64,000 nt of DNA from Sulfuricaulis sp040901545. GTDB taxonomy: Bacteria > Pseudomonadota > Gammaproteobacteria > Acidiferrobacterales > Sulfurifustaceae. The stretch spans positions 107,871-171,870 of the forward strand of contig NZ_JBBDYL010000024.1 of assembly GCF_040901545.1 (NCBI RefSeq). The letters run 5' to 3'. Made by a program: the position numbers and the translations under genes. Numbering within the stretch: position 1 is the first letter of the stretch; each line of letters begins with the position of its first letter. Below the pieces are notes generated by a model, which saw only the letters and a program-made list of their open reading frames with translations, was not told the DNA's origin and did no database searches. This document shows positions 1-8,500 of this stretch, one piece after another.

Positions 1-840
1 GAACATCTTCTTGCCCGAATCGAAGTTGCGATATTCGAGCACATAGCCGTCGTCGGCCATGCCGACCGGGTTGCTGCGGTGGGCACGCCACTGCATGAGG
101 TCGACAAGGCCGCCGGCGGCCTTGAGCTTGGCGATCTCTTCGAGCGACTTGCCGGTCGTCCAGTCCGAGGGGTTGGTGCGCGTGGCCGGCAGGTATTTGC
201 GCACATCGTCTTTCTTGATGGCCGCCATGAGCGGGTTGGCCGCCACTTCGCCTTTTGCTTTGACACCCGGCATGTCGCGGGAACCATCGTGGCAGGTCAG
301 CCAGCAACCCTGTTGCGCGAAACCCGGCACCTTGCCGTCGTCCAGCATCATGGTCAGACGGTCCTCGTAGATAGCGGGCTGCTTGCCTTCCTGGACCGCC
401 TTGTCGAGGCGCGGCCCGCCGTAGACCTTCCACTCCTTGCCGTCGAAACGATAATAGGGATATTCGATGCCGGCCTTGCCGTGGGTCTTCCACTGGTAAC
501 GGAAGTAGGCATTCTTGGCGTCGTAGGCCACCTGGACCTTGAGATCGACCGAGCCGTTCTTGCCCTTGACCGGCGTCGGCTCCAGCGGACCACCCTTGAC
601 CAGTTTGTCGCCCATGGCCTTTTCCTTCCCCGCATGGCACATAATGCAGGCTTGGTTTGTTGTTACCACGGCGGCTCCCGGATGAGTGCCGCCGCGTATC
701 CACTCGTACGACGACTGGCCGGGATAAAACAGCGTTACGGTGCTTACGGGAACCTTGGACCAGTCAATCTTGGCTGGATCGGCGGCCATGGCTGGCCCGG
801 CCGTAAGCGCGACAACAATAAATAAAATTGTCCTTTTCAT
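1..840 (-). CDS. Cytochrome c with ethylbenzene-dehydrogenase-type heme-binding domain (partial)
   Basis: Reading runs off the left edge, so only the first 280 codons are seen. A Sec signal peptide ends near residue 19 (AMA-A), so the protein is periplasmic. A c-heme motif C65-x2-C68-H69 is followed by a stretch resembling the EB_dh heme-b-binding domain found beside molybdoenzymes and in free cytochromes. A second heme-like motif, C179-x3-C183-H184, has three residues between the cysteines instead of two. The start is fixed by AAGGAG seven bases upstream. It probably carries electrons for the NrfD-type module on the same strand. It has its own FNR box (949-962), so it can be made separately. 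The family call is from motif and sequence feel; the C-terminus is missing. Confidence 0.7.
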   Translation of the reverse strand, partial: MKRTILFIVVALTAGPAMAADPAKIDWSKVPVSTVTLFYPGQSSYEWIRGGTHPGAAVVTTNQACIMCHAGKEKAMGDKLVKGGPLEPTPVKGKNGSVDLKVQVAYDAKNAYFRYQWKTHGKAGIEYPYYRFDGKEWKVYGGPRLDKAVQEGKQPAIYEDRLTMMLDDGKVPGFAQQGCWLTCHDGSRDMPGVKAKGEVAANPLMAAIKKDDVRKYLPATRTNPSDWTTGKSLEEIAKLKAAGGLVDLMQWRAHRSNPVGMADDGYVLEYRNFDSGKKMF

Positions 841-948
841 GGGTGACTCCTTGCTCAAGTTAGGTTTATGATCATTGAACTGATTTTTTGTGGCTTTTCG
901 AAGATGCACGAATTAATTGAATTGTATCGACCGCGGCGGCTGATGAGT

Positions 949-962
949 TTGATCCAAATCAA
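949..962 (-). promoter_or_regulatory. FNR/DNR box
   Basis: TTGATCCAAATCAA is a perfect FNR-type palindrome. It lies about 115 bp upstream of the cytochrome start at 840, in the 220-bp gap after the NrfD-like gene. Nothing else recognisable is in this gap. Confidence 0.7.
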
Positions 963-1060
963 CCTTTTCCAATATACCCGCGCCTGCGGGGCAGGCGCGC
1001 GGCGAAAAGCACGAATCAAATCCGACCCAAACCAAAACCGAATTGCCTAAACGATTTTCC

Positions 1061-2227
1061 TCAAGCGTGGCGCGGGTCCGGTAACCACGGCGGCAACAAC
1101 TTCGTCAGCACCCAAAGCATGCCGAACGGGAGCGCAAACACGATGACGGTAGCCAGGAGACCCTCCCGTCCCAGCACGGGCGGATAAAAGTACAACAGGC
1201 CGTGCATGGTCTTCGAGAGTTCTTGCCCGCCGATCACCACATTCCAGCGCATCGCCAGCACGGCGATCAGCATCAGCACCGCCGAAACCAATACCCCGAC
1301 GATCAGTCGCCGGTCTTGCGTGCCGCGCCAGATGACGTACGTCAGAATAATAAATGCCGCCACCGAGCCTCCCACTTGCAACACCCAGACGCTGAACCAT
1401 ATCGGCCCCGCGACCAGAGCCATGATGGTCTCGACGCCTTCCCGGCCCTTGTAGACGATGTTGGCGAACTCGAGAAACTCCAGAACCATGGCAAAGATCA
1501 GGAAGCCCCACAGCATGTACGCCAGGCCTTTCAGACAGGTTTTGTCGATGGGTGTCTGGCGGAATCGCGATATCAGCAGATAGAGAACAATCAGGATGGA
1601 GATACCCGAGACGATCGCGGATACCAGAAAGATCGCCGGCATCAAGTCCGATCCCCACCACTCCCGCGACTTCAGCGAGCCGAACACAAATCCGACGTAG
1701 CCGTGGAGCCCGTGGGCGCCGGCGATGCCGACAATGGCGAGTGCCTTGATCCACTTGGCGTCATAGGCCCGCGTCGTGGCGGAGATTTCATACGACCCTA
1801 ATGTCAGCGCCCGGTAGAACTGTCCCCGCAGGCCCTTGCCTTCCCGTGCCCAGACGACAATATCCTCGCGGTAGGAAAACCAGATTTCGAGCGTTACCAG
1901 GATCACGTAGAACGCCGCGAAAAATCCGAAAGCCGCAAAGGCCGACGTCAGGTGTGGCGTCAACATTACATTCAATGCCCGCTCGGGATGCCCCAGGTGC
2001 AGGAGCAACGGCACGGGCACGAAGATCATGAAGGACAACGAGGTCAACAGGGCAAAGCGGGCCACGGGTTTGAACCGCGTCACGCCGAACACGTGGTAAA
2101 ACGTGGCAACCGTAAAAGAACCCGCGACGAGACCGGTGATGTACGGGTAAATGACGATCATCAGGCTCCAGGGGATATCGGTCTCGTTGGGGAAAACGTA
2201 CCCGGTGAATGTGGCGAAGCGCTCCAT
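1061..2227 (-). CDS. NrfD/PsrC-family quinone-interacting membrane subunit
   Basis: About 388 residues with eight to ten hydrophobic helices, starting MERFATFTGYVF, and typical of NrfD/PsrC/HybB polytopic anchors that exchange electrons between quinone and a four-cluster Fe-S partner. The start at 2227 has AAGGAGG upstream, and its ATG overlaps the TGA of the Fe-S gene by one base (TGATG), which indicates translational coupling. An in-frame extension further upstream would run into the Fe-S gene and is rejected. The partner order (multiheme cytochrome, Fe-S protein, NrfD) resembles Nrf and Qrc-type modules. No molybdopterin catalytic subunit is in the window, so the direction of electron flow is unknown. 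Confidence 0.85.
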   Translation of the reverse strand: MERFATFTGYVFPNETDIPWSLMIVIYPYITGLVAGSFTVATFYHVFGVTRFKPVARFALLTSLSFMIFVPVPLLLHLGHPERALNVMLTPHLTSAFAAFGFFAAFYVILVTLEIWFSYREDIVVWAREGKGLRGQFYRALTLGSYEISATTRAYDAKWIKALAIVGIAGAHGLHGYVGFVFGSLKSREWWGSDLMPAIFLVSAIVSGISILIVLYLLISRFRQTPIDKTCLKGLAYMLWGFLIFAMVLEFLEFANIVYKGREGVETIMALVAGPIWFSVWVLQVGGSVAAFIILTYVIWRGTQDRRLIVGVLVSAVLMLIAVLAMRWNVVIGGQELSKTMHGLLYFYPPVLGREGLLATVIVFALPFGMLWVLTKLLPPWLPDPRHA

Positions 2228-3057
2228 CACATCACCTCCTTGTCCAGCCCGATGTAAAAGACGTTTGGCGAGGTACCCATCTCTGGTTTCAGCACGCGTG
2301 TCCGGTTTTCGCGGATAAACTTGCTGATCGGACTCTCGGGGTCGTTCTGATCTCCGAAAATACGCGCATCGACCGGACAGGCCACCACGCACGCGGGCTG
2401 GAGCCCCCTGACGATGCGGTGATAACACCAAGTGCATTTGTCCGTCACCCCGAACTCATGGTTGAACAGCCGCACGCCGTACGGGCAGGCTTGGACGCAG
2501 TACTGGCAACCGATGCAGTAGTCGTGGTCGATAAGCACCACGCCGTCCGGGGTACGGAAGGTGGCGCCTACCGGGCACACCTGGACGCACGGCGGATGCT
2601 CGCACTGGTTGCAGAGTTTCGGGACGAAGAACGCCTTGTCGATGTTCGCGTCCTGATAACGGTTGTCGAACCGATAGGTTTTTTCCGAACCGGAAGCGGC
2701 GATATTGGCCGGATCATGTTGGCTGTCTACGAGCGGTTTCCGCTCGCCCTTGAGATAGACATAACGCTCCACCCAGGTGCGGAAGTGGCTTGCGTCCTGA
2801 GCCACGCCGTTTTCGATCTTGCAGGCCTCGACACAGCGCAGACAGCCGATGCAGCGGGTCGCATCCACCCCGAAGCCCCAACGATGCTTGGTCCAGTCGT
2901 AACCGGTTTCCGATAATGGCGGTATGGCGGCCGCCAGGCCGCGCCGGCCCATGAGCCCTACGGAGACGAGCGCGGCGCCGGCGAAAACAATGGCCCTGCC
3001 AAGGAGCCGCATGAATCGGCGTCGGCCGGGTTGGTGCTCGCTGATGCTCCACTTCAT
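2227..3057 (-). CDS. Periplasmic 4x[4Fe-4S] protein, NrfC/PsrB/TtrB family
   Basis: 276 residues. The N-terminus has a twin-arginine-like stretch (RRRFMRLLG, residues 12-20) before a hydrophobic segment, so export by Tat and perhaps a membrane anchor are expected. Four cysteine clusters follow: CIGCLRC..C, CNQCEHPPC..C, CIGCQYC..C and CTWCYHRI..C, the ferredoxin pattern of NrfC/DmsB-type electron-wire subunits. It lies 49 bp downstream of the hexaheme cytochrome gene and is coupled to the NrfD-like gene. It probably relays electrons between the cytochrome (or a missing catalytic subunit) and the membrane quinone site. Confidence 0.88.
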   Translation of the reverse strand: MKWSISEHQPGRRRFMRLLGRAIVFAGAALVSVGLMGRRGLAAAIPPLSETGYDWTKHRWGFGVDATRCIGCLRCVEACKIENGVAQDASHFRTWVERYVYLKGERKPLVDSQHDPANIAASGSEKTYRFDNRYQDANIDKAFFVPKLCNQCEHPPCVQVCPVGATFRTPDGVVLIDHDYCIGCQYCVQACPYGVRLFNHEFGVTDKCTWCYHRIVRGLQPACVVACPVDARIFGDQNDPESPISKFIRENRTRVLKPEMGTSPNVFYIGLDKEVM

Positions 3058-3106
3058 GGCGCGGCTCCTTCAGCAGCAGAAAATGTCAGCGGCCTGGGAA
3101 CGGGGT

Positions 3107-4147
3107 TCATTTGCATTTCAAGCCGGCGTAGTAAGCCGCCAGCTGCCCGATCTCGGCATCGCTCAAACCCTTCACCAGTCCGGCCATCATGGGATCCTGG
3201 CGGACGCCCGATTGATAGGCCTTGAGTGCGGTAACCAGATAAGTCTCCTGCAGCCCGGCCAGGCTCGGCCATGCGGAATTGCCGCTCACGCCGCCGGCGC
3301 CATGGCAGGCGGCACAACCCGCGGCCTTCGCCTTGCCGGCGGATATAATCGTCGCCGCCGCATTTGTCCCGGCGGATTTGCAACCCAGGCTCGCGTAATA
3401 GTCAGCGAGCTCATTAATATCCGGCTCAGTCAATTCCTTTGCCAGATTGGTCATCATGGGATCGCGGCGCGCCCCGGCCTTGTAGGCCTGCAACGCGCTG
3501 ACCAGATACCCGCGCTGCTGGCCGGCGAGGCTCGGCCATGCGGGATTGCCGCTCACGCCGTCGGCGCCATGGCAGGCGGCACAACGACCGGCCTGCTGCT
3601 TGCCGGCAGCGACGGCGCCGGGCTGCGCTTTTTTCGAGACGGCGGCGACGGCGATCTCGGGGGAATGGGCGTTATGGCAGACGGTGCACGCCTGTCCTCC
3701 GGCATGGGCATTGACTTCGATCTGTCGCTGTATCGCGGGCCGTCCCGGCATTTTTTCGTGGCACAAGGTACAGAGTTTTACGGCGTCCGCGGGAACAGAC
3801 AAGTTGAACTTGTCATAGCGCGAGCTCGCAATGAGATTGTGCGCACGCATATCGGAGACAACGGGTGGTTTGATCTTGGGATGTTTCCCGGCCGCGCCGT
3901 GGCAGGTCTCACAATTGACGACTTTATGGATGCCCGTGGACCATTGGTCAAAACGCTCGTGGTGACAGCTTTGACAATAGGCCGCGCCTTGGTAGATCGG
4001 AGTATCTGCCGCAATCTCGGCCACGGCGTCGGCACGATAGTGACCGTAGACGCCGAAGGACTTGTCGAGGAAGTAAAACCTGGCGCCAAGCATCACGACG
4101 CCAGCGATCGCCATAAGGAGCAGCAAACGGACGATATGTTTTGGCAT
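3107..4147 (-). CDS. Membrane-anchored hexaheme cytochrome c (tetraheme domain plus two c553-like domains)
   Basis: 346 residues. One N-terminal membrane helix (about residues 5-22) anchors a periplasmic domain with six CXXCH motifs at C58, C79, C126, C154, C189 and C278. The first four are spaced like a small multiheme cytochrome. The last two sit in two near-identical cytochrome c553/c4-type units, each with the pattern CAACHGADGVSGN and a later PMM (possible axial Met), which indicates an internal duplication. I chose MPKHIV at 4147 because the hydrophobic anchor follows directly. It heads the three-gene module with the Fe-S and NrfD-like genes and has an FNR-type box 93 bp upstream. Its partner and substrate are unknown. 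Confidence 0.85.
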   Translation of the reverse strand: MPKHIVRLLLLMAIAGVVMLGARFYFLDKSFGVYGHYRADAVAEIAADTPIYQGAAYCQSCHHERFDQWSTGIHKVVNCETCHGAAGKHPKIKPPVVSDMRAHNLIASSRYDKFNLSVPADAVKLCTLCHEKMPGRPAIQRQIEVNAHAGGQACTVCHNAHSPEIAVAAVSKKAQPGAVAAGKQQAGRCAACHGADGVSGNPAWPSLAGQQRGYLVSALQAYKAGARRDPMMTNLAKELTEPDINELADYYASLGCKSAGTNAAATIISAGKAKAAGCAACHGAGGVSGNSAWPSLAGLQETYLVTALKAYQSGVRQDPMMAGLVKGLSDAEIGQLAAYYAGLKCK

Positions 4148-4233
4148 AGGTTCGCGACTGTCCGAGCCGCACGTCCACAAGTTTTTCCATATCCCGGTAA
4201 TGTTAAAGGATAGCCACTAAAGGACAGCGCACA

Positions 4234-4247
4234 TTGACCAAGATCAA
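4234..4247 (-). promoter_or_regulatory. FNR/DNR box between hexaheme cytochrome and Crp/Fnr gene
   Basis: TTGACCAAGATCAA lies in the 507-bp divergent gap (4148-4654). It is 93 bp from the cytochrome start and about 415 bp from the regulator start, so it most likely serves the cytochrome operon. I see no gene in the rest of the gap. Confidence 0.7.
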
Positions 4248-4654
4248 TATGTGGCTTTTTTTTGAGCGGCGAATATTCAAGCCTGATAACCGGTGACAAG
4301 ATATCGGCAATCGAGATCAACTTTCGTGCGCAGACGTGGTCGGGCTGTGATTTTTTCCGCGGCTGACATGCCGCGTTGCCTTTACCTGACTGCAACACTC
4401 TGGCTTTCGCTGACGCCCCACTTTCCCGAGATTGGTCTGTGCCTTTTTTGCTCATAAAAGCGTAAAACGCCAAACTACGACTGGCTCGGATGTCGCGCGT
4501 AACCTGTTGAATCGCGCGTTCATGCCCGTCATACGAAGGCGCATTAATTTATCAACTTAACCGGCGTGCGCTGCCGACATTTTTGATCTAACGCAATCTC
4601 AGCATGAATTGTTTATACTACGTGCTCTCAAGCGAAATTTTTCTTTGTGTGAAC

Positions 4655-5410
4655 ATGTCGAATACCGCTAACGGCGCTTTGATTCATTGCCAACCCGGAC
4701 ATTGCATTCTCTACGAGGCCCGGCTTTATTCGGGACTGACGATGAGGCAGGCCTGTGCCATCCGAGGCATGTTCATCAATCATGAATTTGACGCCCATGA
4801 AATAATTTTTCGTGAAGGCGAACCCAGCACCTATCTCTATGTATTGCGCCAAGGCCTGCTGAAGTTAACGTCCGTGGGGGTAGGCGGTCGTGAGCAAATA
4901 ATCGGCTTGGCAACACCGGGTAGACTGCTCGGCCTTCAAACCAAGCACGGCAATACTTACGGTTTCACGGCCGTGACGCTGTCACCCGCCTCCGTCTGCA
5001 AGCTCCGGAACAGCGACATGCTGCAGGTGCTCGAGCAGAATCCCGCCGTGTCCCTCAAGCTGATCGACATGCTCAATCAGGAATTGACCGAAGCCCAGGT
5101 ATTAATCCGCGTGCTCGGCCAGAAAACCGCCGAGGAACGGGTTGCCTGGTTCCTGCTCACCTTGGCCCATGCGGACACGCGGAATACCGCCGATATGATC
5201 TCGATATGGTTGTCGCGCCGGGAGATGGCGGAAATGCTCGGGCTTACAATCGAAACTGTCAGCCGGTTGATTTCGTCATTCCGCCGTGAAGGATTGATTG
5301 ATGTTTCGCGCCGCTCGATGCGCATCTTGAATCTGCCGCGCCTGCAGGCACGAGCGAAATTCATGAGCGAAGCGGATAACGGAATTCAGCAGTGGGTGAC
5401 GGCGGGTTGA
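4655..5410 (+). CDS. Crp/Fnr-family transcription regulator, FNR-like
   Basis: 251 residues from the ATG at 4655; an upstream in-frame ATG at 4604 would add 17 hydrophobic residues and seems less likely. A cNMP-type beta-roll (about 40-130), a dimer helix and a C-terminal winged HTH are recognisable. The recognition helix contains ETVSR, matching the E-x-x-S-R of FNR that reads TTGAT half-sites. Cysteines are at 12, 17, 34 and 115. C115 aligns with the internal FNR cluster ligand, but the N-terminal spacing (x4, x16) does not match the x2, x5 of FNR, and the third ligand seems displaced. It may bind an altered cluster or none. It is a candidate regulator of the boxes listed here, along with dnr. 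Confidence 0.8.
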   Translation: MSNTANGALIHCQPGHCILYEARLYSGLTMRQACAIRGMFINHEFDAHEIIFREGEPSTYLYVLRQGLLKLTSVGVGGREQIIGLATPGRLLGLQTKHGNTYGFTAVTLSPASVCKLRNSDMLQVLEQNPAVSLKLIDMLNQELTEAQVLIRVLGQKTAEERVAWFLLTLAHADTRNTADMISIWLSRREMAEMLGLTIETVSRLISSFRREGLIDVSRRSMRILNLPRLQARAKFMSEADNGIQQWVTAG

Positions 5411-5536
5411 TTCCGCCTTCCCGAAAAAATCCTTTTACCAGCCTCATAAGTGCAAGCACACTGCGCGCCGATAGCGATCGAATCCGCGCCGTTGGTTTGC
5501 ACATGCGATGCAACGAAGTACAACGACCGACGCCGG

Positions 5537-7018
5537 TCAGTCAATGCCGAGCTGGTCCCATATATCGCTGATTCGCTGTTTTACCTCGTCATTCATGACA
5601 ATCGGCTTTCCCCACTGGCGATGCGTTTCTCCCGGCCATTTGTTGGTGGCATCGAATCCCATCTTTCCCCCGAGACCTGACACGGGGCTCGCAAAATCCA
5701 GATAATCGATCGGGGTGTTGTCCACCAGCAATGTATCGCGTACCGGGTCCATGCGCGTGGCCATGGCCCAGATCACTTCCTTCCAGTCGCGCACGTTGAT
5801 GTCATCGTCGGTCACGATGACAAGTTTAGTGTAGGTAAACTGCCGCAGAGACGACCACACGCCGAACATGATGCGTCTGGCGTGGCCGGGATAGGATTTC
5901 CTGATGCTCACGCAGGCCACGCGATAAGAACAACCCTCGGGCGGGAGATAAAAATCCACGATCTCCGGAAACTGCTTTTGCAGCAGGGGGACAAATACCT
6001 CATTCAACGCCATCGCCAGCACCGAAGGTTCATCGTACGGAGAGCGGCCCATGTAGGCGCTGTGATAAATAGGATTGTCACGAGTCGTGATGCGGTTGAT
6101 GGTCATCACAGGGAATTTTTCCTGGGAATTGTAATAACCAGTGTGATCGCCGAATGGCCCCTCGAGCGCTTCCTCGCCCGGTTCGATGTGGCCTTCCAGC
6201 ACCATTTCGGCCGAGGCCGGCACGTGCAACGTCCCGTGCTGGCACGGGACCACTTCACTGCGCGCGCCGCGGAGCAGACCGGCGAACTGGAATTCGGACA
6301 AGGTATCGGGAATCGGCGTAACGGCCGCCAGCATGGTCGCCGGGTCGGCGCCAATCACCACCGCCACGGGAAAGCGTTTGCCCGGATGCGCCTCCCGCCA
6401 TTCGCGAAAATCCTGCGCCCCGCCGCGATGCGGCAACCAGCGCATGATGACCTTGTTTCGCGCGATCACCTGCTGGCGGTAGATGCCGATATTCTGACGC
6501 TCCTTGTACGGACCCTTGGTGATGACCAGTCCAAAGGTGATCAGCGGACCGGCGTCTTCCGGCCAGCATGTCTGGACGGGCAGCCGGGACAGGTCCACGT
6601 CCGCGCCGTCAATGATGTTCTGGCGACAGGGGGCGGCGCTCACCTGTCGCGGCAGCACATACAGCAACTGCTTGAAGCCCGGGAGGTTATCCAGCGCCTC
6701 GCCGATGCCTCGCGGGACTTGCGGTTCCTTGAGAAAAGCAAGCAACCGTCCAACCTCATACAGTTCCTCGATGGATTCATGCCCCATGGCCAGCGCCACG
6801 CGGCGCGTGGTTCCGAACAGATTGCACAACAGCGGCATGCTGAACCCTTTCGGATTCTCAATCAGCAACGCCGGTCCGCCTGCGCGCAAGGTGCGCTGAG
6901 AGACCTCGGTAATCTCGAAGCGGGGATCCAGAGGAATCCGCACGCGCTTGAGCTCGCCGAGTGCTTCCAGATGCGCGATAAAATCTCTCAGATTTTGGAA
7001 ACTCACGGACATAACCAT
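5537..7018 (-). CDS. ubiD: UbiD-family 4-hydroxy-3-polyprenylbenzoate decarboxylase
   Basis: 493 residues, the usual UbiD length. The family signature EGPFGDHTGYY and the prFMN-site region NIGIYRQQV are present. It removes the carboxyl group from the prenylated 4-hydroxybenzoate ring in ubiquinone synthesis, using prenylated FMN from UbiX (not in the window). It is divergent from ubiT, with an FNR-type box about 30 bp from its start, so it may be raised under low O2 together with the O2-independent hydroxylation genes. No clear Shine-Dalgarno precedes either ATG (7018 or 7012). Confidence 0.93.
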   Translation of the reverse strand: MVMSVSFQNLRDFIAHLEALGELKRVRIPLDPRFEITEVSQRTLRAGGPALLIENPKGFSMPLLCNLFGTTRRVALAMGHESIEELYEVGRLLAFLKEPQVPRGIGEALDNLPGFKQLLYVLPRQVSAAPCRQNIIDGADVDLSRLPVQTCWPEDAGPLITFGLVITKGPYKERQNIGIYRQQVIARNKVIMRWLPHRGGAQDFREWREAHPGKRFPVAVVIGADPATMLAAVTPIPDTLSEFQFAGLLRGARSEVVPCQHGTLHVPASAEMVLEGHIEPGEEALEGPFGDHTGYYNSQEKFPVMTINRITTRDNPIYHSAYMGRSPYDEPSVLAMALNEVFVPLLQKQFPEIVDFYLPPEGCSYRVACVSIRKSYPGHARRIMFGVWSSLRQFTYTKLVIVTDDDINVRDWKEVIWAMATRMDPVRDTLLVDNTPIDYLDFASPVSGLGGKMGFDATNKWPGETHRQWGKPIVMNDEVKQRISDIWDQLGID

Positions 7019-7041
7019 AGGGTTGAATACGCCTGTCTTAT

Positions 7042-7055
7042 TTGACGCAGATCAA
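7042..7055. promoter_or_regulatory. FNR/DNR box between ubiD and ubiT
   Basis: TTGACGCAGATCAA. Its centre is about 67 bp from the ubiT ATG, which fits activation of ubiT from a -41.5 site, and about 30 bp from the ubiD ATG. Confidence 0.7.
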
Positions 7056-7115
7056 CAATCATGGAGATTTGGGTCTGATATTCGCGTTACCTGTTATCCG
7101 GTATACTTTTCCGAC

Positions 7116-7616
7116 ATGATCCCTTATCCATTGTTCTTGCCGCTCACGCTGATTCCCGATGCCGTGCACGCGGAATTCCTCGCGCGCGCGTTCAATCACC
7201 TCATGCGGGGTCAGCCGATTACCGGTCGCCTGGCGGAAATCAACGGAAAATCCGTGTGCCTCCAAATCAAGGATGCCTCGAGTACGATCTGGTTGCGGAT
7301 CGAAAACGCGAAACTGCGGGCGGCGACACCGGGAATGGCGGACGTCCGGATCACCGGAAACGTGGAGGATTTCTGGCGTCTCGCCGCCCGGCGCGAGGAC
7401 CCCGATACGCTTTTCTTCAGTCGCCGATTGTGCATGGAAGGCGACACCGAAACCGGCGTGCATATCAAGAATCTCCTGGATGCGCTGGATTATGATTGGG
7501 AATTGCATTTCCAGGAGGTTCTCGGGCAGACACTCGGCTCCGTCGCAGTGCTGGTTCTACACCGCACGGCCGGTCGATTTTTCGCGGGCCGCGGCGACGT
7601 CCGCCCTCATGCGTGA
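7116..7616 (+). CDS. ubiT: UbiT, SCP2-domain lipid-binding accessory factor for O2-independent ubiquinone synthesis
   Basis: 166 residues with an SCP2 (sterol carrier protein 2) fold pattern, close to the 174 residues of E. coli UbiT. The start MIPYPLFLPL at 7116 is chosen because upstream codons run through the FNR box. UbiT binds quinone intermediates and is needed with UbiU and UbiV to make ubiquinone without O2. Here ubiT converges on ubiV, and the two 3' ends overlap by 10 bases. The FNR-type box upstream supports anaerobic induction. SCP2 proteins can do other jobs; the UbiUV neighbours decide the call. Confidence 0.9.
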   Translation: MIPYPLFLPLTLIPDAVHAEFLARAFNHLMRGQPITGRLAEINGKSVCLQIKDASSTIWLRIENAKLRAATPGMADVRITGNVEDFWRLAARREDPDTLFFSRRLCMEGDTETGVHIKNLLDALDYDWELHFQEVLGQTLGSVAVLVLHRTAGRFFAGRGDVRPHA

Positions 7617-8500
7617 TTCACCTGGTCCATCCCGGGCGCGCCATGCCAATAACCGTTGCACGAACCCGCCGGTTGACAACCGGCAAGGATGTCCGCCGCG
7701 ACGGGGGGCGGCATCACTCCCTGCAATACCGAATCAAAGGCATCGATGATTTCGAACATGCCTTGTCTCTGGGGTATCAGGCGGAGGATGTCCACTTTGA
7801 GCTCCGCCAGGGTTTTGATTTCATTCAGCAGGTTGTACGTCCTGGCCGAAAGCACCTGAATTCCATTGAGATCAAGGAACGACGCGCCTTCGCGTGTGTG
7901 CAGCCGCATGCCGTCGGGATAGTCCGCGCAGCGGATGTTGCACTCGTCTTTCGAAAGATTATGCGCGCGCGCGGTAAAACAGCGTGCCGAGAATGACAGT
8001 GGCAGACGACCGAAAACGATCACCTCTGTTTCCAGTCCGGTGGGTCGTTGTTCCTGAATAGCCGCCAGCGTGTCGCGATCCAGTTCCACGGGCATCACCC
8101 AACGTTTTGCCCCCGCCTGCGCCAACACGGCCAGGGTTCGCGCGTTGTAGACATTGATATGCGGCCCGATGACAAATGGCATCGCGCCTTCCAGCATGTT
8201 GACCGCGGCGTAATCATTGGCCTCGACCGCATGGCTTCCGTTTTCCGCGATGGTCCTTAAATAGGCGACTTCCGACTCGGCTTCGATCAGCGTCAGCGTC
8301 GAGAGCACCACCTCCTTGCCCGCCGCCGTGAGGCGTCCGGCGATATCCAGCCAGTCCGGTAACCGCAGGGCGCGTCGTTTTGAGCAGATCGTTTCGCCGA
8401 GGCAGACAATAGCCACCGGCGCTTCGGCCACGCGCGCATAAAAATCAAACACGTATTCGCGGTTCCAAAGATACGGAATCGGCCCAAGGGAAAGTTTCAT
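7607..8500 (-). CDS. ubiV: UbiV, peptidase U32-family Fe-S protein of anaerobic ubiquinone synthesis
   Basis: 297 residues, starting MKLSLGPIPYLW and matching the UbiV family along its length (GETICSKRRA, SARCFTAR, CNGYW near the end). Cysteines 39, 174, 187 and 191 correspond to the four ligands of the [4Fe-4S] cluster. It acts as a heterodimer with UbiU in O2-independent ring hydroxylation, with prephenate as the known oxygen donor in E. coli. The start at 8500 overlaps the ubiU stop as ATGA, indicating coupled translation and equal dosage. Confidence 0.95.
   Translation of the reverse strand: MKLSLGPIPYLWNREYVFDFYARVAEAPVAIVCLGETICSKRRALRLPDWLDIAGRLTAAGKEVVLSTLTLIEAESEVAYLRTIAENGSHAVEANDYAAVNMLEGAMPFVIGPHINVYNARTLAVLAQAGAKRWVMPVELDRDTLAAIQEQRPTGLETEVIVFGRLPLSFSARCFTARAHNLSKDECNIRCADYPDGMRLHTREGASFLDLNGIQVLSARTYNLLNEIKTLAELKVDILRLIPQRQGMFEIIDAFDSVLQGVMPPPVAADILAGCQPAGSCNGYWHGAPGMDQVNHA

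Noticed and set aside
2924..4213. 429-codon plus-strand frame
   Set aside because: Opposite the hexaheme cytochrome gene, with no family resemblance.
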